The notes beneath the pieces were generated by a model. That model was not told where the DNA came from and made no database searches. It saw only the letters and a program-made list of their open reading frames with translations. From assembly GCA_020860865.1 (NCBI GenBank), contig JAJBTL010000035.1, forward strand, positions 294 to 7,437: a stretch of DNA of 7,144 nt. The letters run 5' to 3'. This DNA comes from Planctomycetota bacterium (lineage in GTDB: Bacteria > Planctomycetota > SZUA-567). Within the stretch, counting starts at the first letter, position 1. Each line of letters opens with the position of its first letter. A program made the position numbers and the translations under genes. Below, in pieces: positions 1 through 5,401 of this stretch.

Positions 1-114
1 GTCGGCGGCCGGCTGCCAGACGTCCCGGTTATCGATGGATCCGGAAAAGTTGCCGCCAACGTTGTGGAGCCCTCCCCGCCCACCAATAAAGTATATCTTG
101 CCGAACTGTGACAT
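1..114 (-). CDS. N-terminus of a kelch-like repeat protein (partial, runs off window start)
   Basis: The minus strand is open from an ATG at 114 to the window edge (38 codons). The start is supported by a GGAGG Shine-Dalgarno at 120-124, five bases upstream. The peptide begins MSQFGKIYFIGGRGG and ends with RDVWQPAD. The GKIYxIGG block followed by a DVW element resembles the start and end of a kelch repeat blade, as in bacterial beta-propeller proteins of the 'NDVW.S.DG' type. No signal peptide precedes the first repeat, so the product may be cytoplasmic or an N-terminal fragment. It is transcribed divergently from the chemoreceptor at 589. Function cannot be told from 38 residues, and the kelch assignment rests on one partial repeat. 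The plus strand is also open over 1-108, but it has no start in the window and no recognisable motif. Confidence 0.55.
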   Translation of the reverse strand, partial: MSQFGKIYFIGGRGGLHNVGGNFSGSIDNRDVWQPAAD

Positions 115-322
115 CCCTTCCTCCGCACATTTCTTTCAAGGATCGTAATAGTGCACGATCCATCCACGTATACAGGATAGCACGCTCTCTTCATATTGCA
201 AGAGGCGACAGCGGAGGATTTTCCGCCCGGCGGCATTTATCGTCGATACCGGCGGGAGGCAACGGCCCGGGAGGGGCGATTTTATATGAGGATACCTTTC
301 CTCTAAGTAGGGAATTTTACCC

Positions 323-352
323 TTGACGGGCGCCGGCGATACATATTGTATT
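323..352 (+). promoter_or_regulatory. Possible sigma-70-type promoter for the first MCP
   Basis: TTGACG at 323-328 matches five of six -35 consensus bases. A TGTATT at 347-352, 18 bases downstream, matches four of six -10 bases. The -10 lies inside an ATACA-N3-TGTAT inverted repeat (339-351), so a regulator bound there could occlude polymerase. The -10 is weak and other registers are possible (TATTGT at 344, TATTAT at 349). Confidence 0.35.
339..351. repeat. Inverted repeat ATACA-TAT-TGTAT, operator-like
   Basis: Perfect 5-base arms (ATACA, TGTAT) surround a 3-base centre. It overlaps the putative -10 region of the first MCP. A closely related perfect palindrome lies at 458-469 in the same leader. 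Confidence 0.4.
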
Positions 353-457
353 ATTTTGATGAAAATGGATAGTCGCATGCCACTCCCCCTTTCCGACGGC
401 CGGGCCGCGACGGAGGGAATGGCGAATGGCCGCACGGTCGGACCGGCGGCAGTCCAT

Positions 458-469
458 ATACATATGTAT
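458..469. repeat. Perfect 12-bp palindrome ATACATATGTAT
   Basis: ATACATATGTAT is self-complementary over all 12 bases. It shares ATACATAT and GTAT with the inverted repeat at 339-351, 119 bases upstream, differing by one inserted T. Two related dyads in one leader suggest a pair of binding sites. AT-rich palindromes can also arise by chance in AT-rich intergenic DNA. Confidence 0.4.
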
Positions 470-570
470 CCGGGTACATCACGATGATTCGTTCGCCTCT
501 CCGGCAGCCTCGTGGCGGCCGAAGCGTTCGGCGACACGGGACATCTGTAAACATTTTGGTTTTTCTCGTA

Positions 571-577
571 GAGGAGG
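571..577 (+). promoter_or_regulatory. Ribosome binding site deciding the first MCP start
   Basis: GAGGAGG lies 11 bases before the ATG at 589. The spacing is slightly long, but the match is strong and nothing comparable precedes the upstream in-frame ATG at 484. Confidence 0.6.
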
Positions 578-588
578 AATATACGAAG

Positions 589-2448
589 ATGGGTATTCGC
601 GCCAGAATTTCCCTATTTGTGGCAGTTCTCGTCCTTGTCGCCCTGGCCCAGATGGGCGCCAGTTGGTGGACCACCCGGGCCATGGCCAACCGGCTCAGCA
701 AGGGCGCCGGCAAAACCGTGACCAGCATGGCCGGCAGTATCAAGCGGAACGAAGCGGATCGGGTCGGCACCCTCCTCCTCGCCAACACCGCCGAACTCGG
801 CACCATGGTGGCGGAAGTGGAACGGGCCACCGTCATGACCGCCGACTTCGCCTACACCGCCATGACCCTGGCCGCCACCTCGCCGGAAGCGACCAGGCGG
901 GTCGAAGAAGAGATCGAACGGTTCGCCAGCGTCACCCCGAACGAACGCATGCCGGCCGTGTCCGGAATAGGCGTGACGTTTGAACCGGACCGGTTCTCGC
1001 CCCACGGCGACCGGTTCTTCATGCCCTATGCCTACCGGGAGGACGGCGCCGTCGTCTACTCAGCCGACGTCGTGACGCCGGAAGGGGTCGATGCGGCCAC
1101 CTTGACGGATGAGGAAAAGTACGGGTATTTCGTCGGGGAGAGCCAAACCGAATACTACACCACCGCCGTTCCGCCCGGACACAACAAGGCGACGCCGTTG
1201 CCGCAGGAGGTGCGCTGGACCAGCCCGTATATCGATCCGACAACCAATTACTCCATGGTCTCCGCCACCACTCCCCTGTCCGTCGACGGCAGCGTCGCCG
1301 GCGTCGCCTTTATTGACGTCGCCCTCACCGACCTCGACCGGCTGGCCGTCAACCTCGCTTCGGCCCTGACGCCGGGCGCCCGCTCCCTCGTTTTCGACAT
1401 GGTCGGCCAACGCGTCCTGAGCGCCCCCGGCCAGCCCCAATGGGAGCCGGAAATGGTGGACGACCCGGACAACCCGGGCAGCCAAATCCCCCAGTCCCGC
1501 CTCCTCACGGACAACCCGGTCGGTGAACAGATTGTCGCTCTCGCCCGCGATCTTCCGCCGGCCAACGTCACGAACGCGCCCCTGGCCATGGACGGCCGGG
1601 AACACACGCTCTTTGTCGGCAATGTCCACAACCTCTTCGGCATCGCCGTCGCCGTGCCGAACGACGAACTGTTCGCCGATACCCAGGCCGCCCTCGCCGA
1701 AGCGGAAGTGCTGGAGGACGAGCAGGAGGCGGAGATGCGGAAAATCCGCCTTATCGGCATCGGCTCCCTCGTCCTCATGCTGGCGGTCGGCGCCCTCGTC
1801 ACCCTGTCAGTCATCAAGCTGACCCACAACCTTTCCGCTATCGTGTCGGTCCTGGACGACGACGCGGACGGCGTGTCCCGGGCCTCCCACACCATCAACC
1901 AACTGTCGACCGGCATCGCCGACGACACTGCCAAACAAGCGAGCGCCCTCGAAGCAAGCGCCGCCAGCCTCAGTGAAATCTCCACCAAGGTCAAAGCCAA
2001 CGCCGAGGCCTCGGACACCTGTAACCGCCTCATGGCGACCGCGTCGGAACACGTCAACGCCGGCGACAAGCAGATGGCCCGCATGCACGAGGCGATGCAG
2101 GGCATTGCCGATTCGTCGGAAAAGATCAGGGACATTATTAAAACCATCGAATCCATCTCGTTCCAGACCAACCTCCTCGCCCTCAACGCGGCGGTGGAGG
2201 CGTCCCGGGCCGGCGAGGCCGGCAAGGGTTTTGCCGTTGTGGCGGACGAAGTGCGGAACCTGGCCGGGCGCTCGGCGGAGGCGTCGCAGCGCACGGCGGC
2301 GCTCATTGAAGAAACGGTGAACCGGGTCGCCTTCGGGGCTGAAACAGTGGGAGAACTCGATACCGGTTTCAAGAACATCCTGTCCGGCGTTACCGAAGCG
2401 GCGGAGTGGGTGGTGCGGATACGGGACCCCCCACCCGACCCGCGGTAG
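589..2448 (+). CDS. Methyl-accepting chemotaxis protein, dCache-like sensor, no HAMP, C-terminus truncated
   Basis: This is an inner-membrane chemoreceptor that senses a periplasmic ligand and controls CheA/CheW. I chose the ATG at 589 because GGAGG lies at 573-577 and the hydrophobic helix follows at once; an in-frame ATG at 484 adds 35 non-conserved residues. TM1 is about residues 7-24. A periplasmic domain of about 340 residues follows, with a dCache-like C-terminal part around residues 200-250 (WTSPYIDP, then GVAFIDVAL). The R-x-W-[FY] amino-acid-binding signature was not seen. TM2 is about residues 388-409. The signalling coiled coil starts about ten residues later, so there is no room for HAMP. 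The hairpin tip FQTNLLALNAAVEASRAGE (from residue 525) and VVADEVRNLAGRSAEAS are canonical. The frame ends at a TAG after 619 residues, within corrupted sequence, and lacks the end of the C-terminal helix. An intact version would reach 2622 (677 residues). Confidence 0.9.
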   Translation: MGIRARISLFVAVLVLVALAQMGASWWTTRAMANRLSKGAGKTVTSMAGSIKRNEADRVGTLLLANTAELGTMVAEVERATVMTADFAYTAMTLAATSPEATRRVEEEIERFASVTPNERMPAVSGIGVTFEPDRFSPHGDRFFMPYAYREDGAVVYSADVVTPEGVDAATLTDEEKYGYFVGESQTEYYTTAVPPGHNKATPLPQEVRWTSPYIDPTTNYSMVSATTPLSVDGSVAGVAFIDVALTDLDRLAVNLASALTPGARSLVFDMVGQRVLSAPGQPQWEPEMVDDPDNPGSQIPQSRLLTDNPVGEQIVALARDLPPANVTNAPLAMDGREHTLFVGNVHNLFGIAVAVPNDELFADTQAALAEAEVLEDEQEAEMRKIRLIGIGSLVLMLAVGALVTLSVIKLTHNLSAIVSVLDDDADGVSRASHTINQLSTGIADDTAKQASALEASAASLSEISTKVKANAEASDTCNRLMATASEHVNAGDKQMARMHEAMQGIADSSEKIRDIIKTIESISFQTNLLALNAAVEASRAGEAGKGFAVVADEVRNLAGRSAEASQRTAALIEETVNRVAFGAETVGELDTGFKNILSGVTEAAEWVVRIRDPPPDPR

Positions 2449-2525
2449 CCAAGCCACCTACACACTCAATCGGGGCCCAACCCCCACCCGGGGGCAAAAC
2501 TAAACTACCCCGCCGCCGGCCCGTC
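2407..2525 (+). other. Corrupted segment within the MCP signalling domain
   Basis: Conserved coding is clean up to about 2410 (GVTEAAEWV) and again from about 2527 (AATSSELARQAESLAG). Between them the sequence has runs of C and G (CCCCCC, CCCCC, GGGGG) and an in-frame TAG at 2446-2448. Fragments still match what an MCP should encode, but in shifting frames: GCGGATA-CGGGACC recalls the usual 'ADIAT', and CAAGCCACC followed by CTCAATC recalls 'EQATG-xNQ'. It looks like the original sequence with many substitutions and small insertions. By comparison with the usual spacing of this region it is about 24 bases too long. It could be a local consensus error or real decay. Confidence 0.7.
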
Positions 2526-2622
2526 GGCGGCGACGTCGTCGGAACTGGCGCGACAGGCCGAGTCCCTGGCCGGCACCGCCCGGAGCCTGAACCGCCTGGC
2601 GAACGGGAAACGGCGTTCTTGA
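2449..2622 (+). pseudogene. Detached C-terminal tail of the first MCP
   Basis: After the TAG at 2446-2448 the same reading frame continues without a stop to TGA at 2620-2622. From about 2527 it encodes AATSSELARQAESLAGTA, then RSLNRL and GKRRS. This is the familiar end of a chemoreceptor, where 'NAASSEELA.QAE.L' is followed by a short basic tail. It has no start or ribosome site of its own and would be made only if the upstream lesion were absent or read through. The final residues do not form an obvious CheR/CheB-tethering pentapeptide. Confidence 0.65.
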
Positions 2623-2670
2623 GCGGGTGAAAGATGGCGCTTTTCGGAGCGACAACGCCAGCCAACGACA

Positions 2671-2703
2671 ACGGGCCGCCCTCGAAAAGGCGGCCCGTTT
2701 TTT
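2671..2703 (+). terminator. Rho-independent terminator of the first MCP
   Basis: A perfect 10-bp stem, ACGGGCCGCC (2671-2680) and GGCGGCCCGT (2689-2698), has an 8-base loop and is followed by six T (2698-2703). It lies 49 bases after the ancestral MCP stop at 2622, which supports 2622 as the original gene end. On the minus strand the stem is followed by TTGTCGTT only, so termination of the convergent FIST gene would be weaker. Confidence 0.9.
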
Positions 2704-2750
2704 ATTGGTATTGAGTGGTTGTCCTGGTCATTAATAAATGCCCGGATCCG

Positions 2751-3395
2751 TTACTCGGCGTCAGCCTCGGCCGTCTCGCTCACCGGGAAAAACACCGCCA
2801 CCACCACGGTAAAGCCGACGCCTTCCGCCGGCTCGCCGGACGATCGTGAACCGATCTCCCCCGGGCCGTAGAAGCCGAAGAAATCGATGTCGGGCAGGCG
2901 GTTCTTGATTGTCGCCAGTTCTTCCGCCAATTGCTTCCGCTCGATCATCCCCTGGCGCCGCCGGCGGCAGTTGAAGATAAGGGCGAAGAACGGGTCCTCG
3001 CCTTCGTGTTCGGCCAGCGCTTCCGACAGGGTCTTGTCCGCCGTTTCCGGCGTGTGGGTGCCGCCGTTGTACGACTGGCCAAGGGTAAACTGGCCGCCGA
3101 TGAAGATGCCGACGTTGACGCCGGTCCGAATAGTGCCCCGGGTGATGACTTTCGATTCGATATTGCCGGAGGCGGCGCCGACAATGGGATAAATGTCTTC
3201 CAGCCCCTCGTTCATGTCGAAGGCGAAATCCTTGTTGACGCCGTTGTACTGGTCGCCGAAGGTGACGATGACCTTGCCCGGACGGTCGGACCCGGTGACG
3301 GCGTCACGGAGGGCGATACCTAGCGCCTCGCCCGCTTCGAAATAGCTGTCGTCCGCGTCCGGATCGGTGGCGACGCTTTCCACCGATATATCCAC
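2751..3395 (-). CDS. FIST-protein C-terminal fragment (end of FIST_N plus FIST_C)
   Basis: This frame encodes 214 residues counted from a GTG at 3395. The frame is open and conserved from the A-run at about 3522, and the GTG is simply an internal valine codon in 'GGDVDISVESV'. No Shine-Dalgarno was noted before it, so it is probably not an independent gene. It contains GAASGN, the NCRRRR Cys motif and GFYGPGEIG, and ends in an acidic tail (ETAEADAE). Confidence 0.55.
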   Translation of the reverse strand: MDISVESVATDPDADDSYFEAGEALGIALRDAVTGSDRPGKVIVTFGDQYNGVNKDFAFDMNEGLEDIYPIVGAASGNIESKVITRGTIRTGVNVGIFIGGQFTLGQSYNGGTHTPETADKTLSEALAEHEGEDPFFALIFNCRRRRQGMIERKQLAEELATIKNRLPDIDFFGFYGPGEIGSRSSGEPAEGVGFTVVVAVFFPVSETAEADAE

Positions 3396-3435
3396 ATCGC
3401 CACCGAGGGCCCAGACCGCGACGCCAACCGGGACG

Positions 3436-3786
3436 TCAATCGTCGGGACATCGGGGAAATTGGTGGTGGCGGTGAGGGGACTGGTTATCTGGCACCCGTA
3501 GATGATGTCGGCGTCGAAATGTTTTTTTCACACCTTCAATAAGTTCCGGCGTCACCTGCGGCGCGGCGGCGCCGACAACGACGATCTTCGCCGGGACGCC
3601 GCCAAGGAGCCGGAAGGCCTGGGCCGCCGCTTCCTCACCCGCCGCGAACGGGTCGGCCTGGGACGAGTTGCCGACGCCGGAGGCCCAGCCGTCCGGGGCC
3701 CGCGCCGTTCCGGCCACGGCCGGAAGCATCAAGATAGCCAGCGCCGCCAGTACCAGGCCTGTTGCGTGCACGAATCGCGTGGTCAT
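3436..3786 (-). CDS. FIST-protein N-terminal fragment (signal peptide plus start of FIST_N)
   Basis: This is the literal reading frame from the ATG at 3786. The first 88 residues, to GVKK, are the genuine signal peptide and first half of FIST_N. Beyond the A-run the frame is wrong and gives an Arg/His-rich tail (TFRRRHHLRV...) before stopping. If nothing restores the frame, the product is a 116-residue exported stub with no complete domain. Confidence 0.6.
   Translation of the reverse strand: MTTRFVHATGLVLAALAILMLPAVAGTARAPDGWASGVGNSSQADPFAAGEEAAAQAFRLLGGVPAKIVVVGAAAPQVTPELIEGVKKTFRRRHHLRVPDNQSPHRHHQFPRCPDD
3522..3528 (-). other. A7 homopolymer frameshift site in the FIST gene
   Basis: Seven T on the plus strand read as GTG AAA AAA ACA on the coding strand. 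Six A would give GTG AAA AAA CAT and restore GVKKHFDADIIYG, the expected FIST_N continuation. One extra base thus explains the break. Length change of the run by polymerase slippage, transcriptional slippage, or a base-calling error would all act here. Confidence 0.8.
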
Positions 3787-3792
3787 GTCCGT

Positions 3793-3797
3793 CTCCT
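3793..3797 (-). promoter_or_regulatory. Ribosome binding site of the FIST gene
   Basis: AGGAG on the minus strand lies six bases before the ATG at 3786, an ideal spacing, and it fixes the start that yields the signal peptide. Confidence 0.7.
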
Positions 3798-3896
3798 TTT
3801 TGACGAGGGTGAAGGTGGATGAAGCTGTTTTTAGCGAACCGCCGCGTCACTCAGGCTCTCACGATTGAAGCAGGATCGCCATGGCGTTACGGTGAA

Positions 3897-3909
3897 TCAG
3901 ACGGTCTGA
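3897..3909. repeat. Inverted repeat TCAGAC-G-GTCTGA upstream of FIST
   Basis: Perfect 6-base arms surround a 1-base centre in the 170-bp gap between the binding-protein gene and FIST, about 110 bases before the FIST start. It is an operator-like dyad, too short for a terminator and with no T run. No clear -10/-35 pair was found nearby, so FIST may depend on read-through from the upstream gene. Confidence 0.45.
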
Positions 3910-3956
3910 ATTTCCACTGTACATATTAATGGAGAAGTTTTCGCACTCCGGATTGT

Positions 3957-5153
3957 TTACTGGCCGCGCCTGGCGCTGCGCCGTTCCGTCGGCGGATCAT
4001 AGCGTTCGGCATAGACCGGCATCAGCCGCCAGCCCTGGCGTTCCACCATGCGGACAAGGACCGGCTTCCGGGTATCGCCGTCCGGCGTGATGGTGATGCG
4101 GCCGGTGGCGAGGTTGAAATTCCGCACCGCCAGAAGGCCGGTGCGGATTTCCTCGGCCGATTCGCCGGTCTCCAGGGCCTTGGCGAGGAGCATGACCGCG
4201 TCGTAGGCACAGGCGGCGGAGGCGTCGGGGTTTTCCATGCCGGCCGCTTCCATGGCGGTGAAGAACTCGCGGAACTGCCGGGTGGCGGCGCGTTCAAAAA
4301 GGACGCTGGCGAAGGAAGTGCCGACCAGCCTCGTCCCGGCGCCGTCAAAGACCACCTCGTTGTCCCAGGTGTTGTTGCCGCAGACCGGCGTGTCAATTCC
4401 CCGGTCACGGAGGGCGAGGATGAGGGACAGGGCTTCGACCCCGTACATGGGCGCGAAGATGAAGTCCGGCCGGGTCGTGGCGATTTCCTCGAGGGCGGCG
4501 GAAAAGTCGAGGCCGCCGTCGGCCGCCCGGATGGTGTGGGTGCCGGTGACGCGGCCGCCCGCCTCGGTGAAGGTCCGCCCAAACGTCTCGGCCATATCCA
4601 AACCGACCCGGTGGTTCGAATCGTAGAGGATGGCACAACTGCGGAACCCAAATTTTTCCTGCTGGAAACGGGTCAATGCCACCGCTTCGGCGGAATTGCT
4701 GAAAACGGACCGGAACACCCACGGATCGGGCTCCGGCAAGGCGTCGATGGTGGACATCGGCGACAGGATGACGACGCCGAGTTCACGCGCCGTGTCCCTG
4801 ACCGCCATGGCCGAGTCGGATAGGAGCGGACCGATGACCGCCGGCACCTTCCTGTCCCGGACCAGTTCCTCGATGTCCCGCCGGGCCTGTTCGGCGTCGC
4901 TGCCGTTGTCGCGCCATTCGAGGACGAGTTCCTTCCCGTTGACGCCGCCCCGCGCATTAATCATCCTGACCGCCGTGTTGGCGCCGTAGAAGGCGGAAAG
5001 GCCGTAGTATTCCAATTCGCCGGTTCTCGGGAAGGTGGCGCCAAGGACTACAGTACCGGTGAAACCGGTCTCGCCGGCGGCGGACCGACCCGGCCAGGCG
5101 GCGACAACCGTGAGTATCAGTATGAGGGTGATGCGGGCGTTCGTACAGCGCAT
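3957..5153 (-). CDS. LivJ-type periplasmic substrate-binding protein (Peripla_BP_6 family), orphan
   Basis: This is a 398-residue periplasmic ligand-binding protein of the branched-chain amino acid/amide transporter type. The start at 5153 has AGGAG at 5163-5167, nine bases away; in-frame ATGs at 5189 and 5399 lack one and would bury the signal. Residues 1-26 form a signal peptide (hydrophobic ITLILILTVVAAW, cleavage near SAA). The mature protein opens with VVLGATFPRTGELEYYG, then GANTAVRMINARGGVNG, DNGSD and VIGPLLSDSA, the standard first-lobe motifs. ILYDSN, FAPMYG and CGNNTWDN follow in the second lobe. Length is normal and the frame intact. No permease or ATPase gene lies beside it: the neighbours are FIST on the same strand and an MCP starting divergently 244 bases away. 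Its ligand could be amino acids, amides, urea or aromatic acids and cannot be fixed from sequence. A transport role with distant permeases is equally possible. Confidence 0.9.
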   Translation of the reverse strand: MRCTNARITLILILTVVAAWPGRSAAGETGFTGTVVLGATFPRTGELEYYGLSAFYGANTAVRMINARGGVNGKELVLEWRDNGSDAEQARRDIEELVRDRKVPAVIGPLLSDSAMAVRDTARELGVVILSPMSTIDALPEPDPWVFRSVFSNSAEAVALTRFQQEKFGFRSCAILYDSNHRVGLDMAETFGRTFTEAGGRVTGTHTIRAADGGLDFSAALEEIATTRPDFIFAPMYGVEALSLILALRDRGIDTPVCGNNTWDNEVVFDGAGTRLVGTSFASVLFERAATRQFREFFTAMEAAGMENPDASAACAYDAVMLLAKALETGESAEEIRTGLLAVRNFNLATGRITITPDGDTRKPVLVRMVERQGWRLMPVYAERYDPPTERRSARRGQ

Positions 5154-5177
5154 GTCTTTATTCTCCTGATCCGTTCC

Positions 5178-5206
5178 ATTATAGGCCATGACACGTGTAA
5201 ACCAAG
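5178..5206 (-). promoter_or_regulatory. Promoter of the substrate-binding protein gene
   Basis: A perfect TATAAT -10 occupies 5178-5183 on the minus strand, with a weak -35 (TTGGTT or CTTGGT) around 5200-5206. It predicts a transcript start near 5171 and a leader of about 18 bases carrying just the ribosome site. The palindrome ACACGTGT (5191-5198) sits between the two boxes, a typical repressor position. Confidence 0.65.
5191..5200. repeat. ACACGTGTAA word, first copy
   Basis: It contains the perfect palindrome ACACGTGT and lies in the spacer of the binding-protein promoter. The same-orientation relative ATACGTGTTA occurs at 5301-5310, exactly 110 bases away, matching at 8 of 10 bases. Confidence 0.45.
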
Positions 5207-5226
5207 TAAAAACATATCTACAGGAA

Positions 5227-5250
5227 GTGGGCCTGGCACCAGACGCCCAC
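5227..5250. repeat. Inverted repeat in the divergent promoter region
   Basis: Arms GTGGGC (5227-5232) and GCCCAC (5245-5250) enclose a second inverted pair, CTGG (5233-5236) and CCAG (5239-5242), with a 2-base AC bulge. As RNA it would be a stable hairpin. It lies between the two divergent promoters rather than downstream of either, and no T run follows, so it is more likely a DNA-binding site than a terminator. Confidence 0.5.
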
Positions 5251-5254
5251 CTTA

Positions 5255-5268
5255 ACCGGACTTCCGGT
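5255..5268. repeat. Inverted repeat ACCGGA-CT-TCCGGT
   Basis: Perfect 6-base arms surround a 2-base centre, four bases after the preceding inverted repeat and about 17 bases before the putative -35 of the second MCP. It is placed to act as an operator or activator site for that receptor. Confidence 0.45.
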
Positions 5269-5284
5269 CCCAACCGTACTTTAT

Positions 5285-5314
5285 ATGGCATGGAAGGGTG
5301 ATACGTGTTATAAT
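5285..5314 (+). promoter_or_regulatory. Extended -10 promoter of the second MCP
   Basis: TGTTATAAT at 5306-5314 is a full extended -10 (TGnTATAAT). ATGGCA at 5285-5290, 18 bases upstream, matches four of six -35 bases. The transcript should start near 5321, giving a leader of roughly 75 bases. The word ATACGTGTTA (5301-5310) overlaps the -10, so a factor binding it would compete with polymerase. Confidence 0.7.
5301..5310. repeat. ATACGTGTTA word, second copy
   Basis: It overlaps the extended -10 of the second MCP. See the partner ACACGTGTAA at 5191-5200 inside the opposing promoter. A shared word in both promoters suggests joint control. Confidence 0.4.
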
Positions 5315-5380
5315 ATGCCTCTCCGGAACGTGGCGGCGGTCCATACCCGGCGCCGACCCGTTCCACTCTCGACACGGACA

Positions 5381-5401
5381 ATGCCCCTGGGGAACTCATG
5401 A
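5381..5401 (+). other. Six-codon leader ORF overlapping the second MCP start
   Basis: ATG CCC CTG GGG AAC TCA TGA ends in an ATGA overlap with the MCP start at 5398. The frame is open back to an ATG at 5315, but that lies upstream of the predicted transcript start. It could couple translation of the receptor, or be chance. It has no ribosome site of its own, so the call is weak. Confidence 0.2.

Larger units (their letters stand above)
115..588. other. Long non-coding region between divergent genes (leader of first MCP)
   Basis: About 470 bases have no convincing gene. Open frames here (for example minus 136-537) lack a good ribosome site and read as low-complexity or Arg/Pro-rich peptides. 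The stretch is more AT-rich than the genes. It holds small inverted repeats: GCGGA/TCCGC at 211-226 and GAGGA/TCCTC at 288-303. It also holds a possible plus-strand promoter near 323-352 and two related palindromes at 339-351 and 458-469. If transcription of the MCP starts near 359, its 5' untranslated leader is about 230 bases, which is long enough for post-transcriptional control. No known riboswitch class was recognised. Confidence 0.6.
2751..3786 (-). pseudogene. Exported FIST-domain sensory protein, split by a one-base frameshift
   Basis: Joining the two frames at 3522-3528 gives one 344-residue protein. Residues 1-30 are a clear signal peptide (hydrophobic GLVLAALAILMLPAVAG, cleavage site ARA before PDG). 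FIST_N follows, with WASGVGNSSQADPFAAGEEA, then KIVVVGAAAPQ, then FDADIIYGCQ and PVGVAVWAL across the junction. FIST_C has GAASGN in the middle, NCRRRR around the conserved Cys, and FFGFYGPGEIG near the end. FIST domains are proposed small-ligand sensors in signal transduction and are usually cytoplasmic; this one should be periplasmic or secreted. The ATG at 3786 has AGGAG six bases upstream (3793-3797). The gene lies 170 bases downstream of the binding-protein gene on the same strand and converges on the first MCP. The lesion may be a sequencing error, a true mutation or a slippage site. Confidence 0.75.

Noticed and set aside
136..537. 133-codon minus-strand open frame in the leader
   Set aside because: No ribosome site was identified, composition does not match the genes here, and it overlaps the better-supported start region of the kelch-like gene's promoter.
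484..588. 35-residue N-terminal extension of the first MCP
   Set aside because: The ATG at 484 lacks a Shine-Dalgarno, the added residues are basic and non-conserved, and GGAGG at 573-577 points to 589.
2446..2448. In-frame TAG as a read-through or pyrrolysine codon
   Set aside because: The frame does continue to 2622, but the residues right after TAG are Pro/His-rich and cannot form the conserved coiled coil, so read-through would not rebuild the receptor. Corruption explains it better.
1248..2465. 405-codon minus-strand open frame opposite the first MCP
   Set aside because: It is the antisense shadow of a GC-rich, codon-biased gene; its peptide is Arg/Ser/Ala-rich without motifs, while the plus strand encodes an unmistakable MCP.
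3935..3956. Possible terminator after the substrate-binding gene
   Set aside because: On the minus strand only a GGAG/CTCC pairing around an A-rich loop is seen, too short and without a T run; read-through into FIST is plausible.
5234..5248. TGGCAC as a sigma-54 -24 element
   Set aside because: The matching -12 GC is not at the required distance (CGCCC instead of TTGC), and good sigma-70-type -10 boxes exist for both genes.
5154..5399. 82-residue N-terminal extension of the substrate-binding protein
   Set aside because: It would run through the divergent promoters and place the signal peptide internally; the start at 5153 has a proper ribosome site and a -10 box just upstream.
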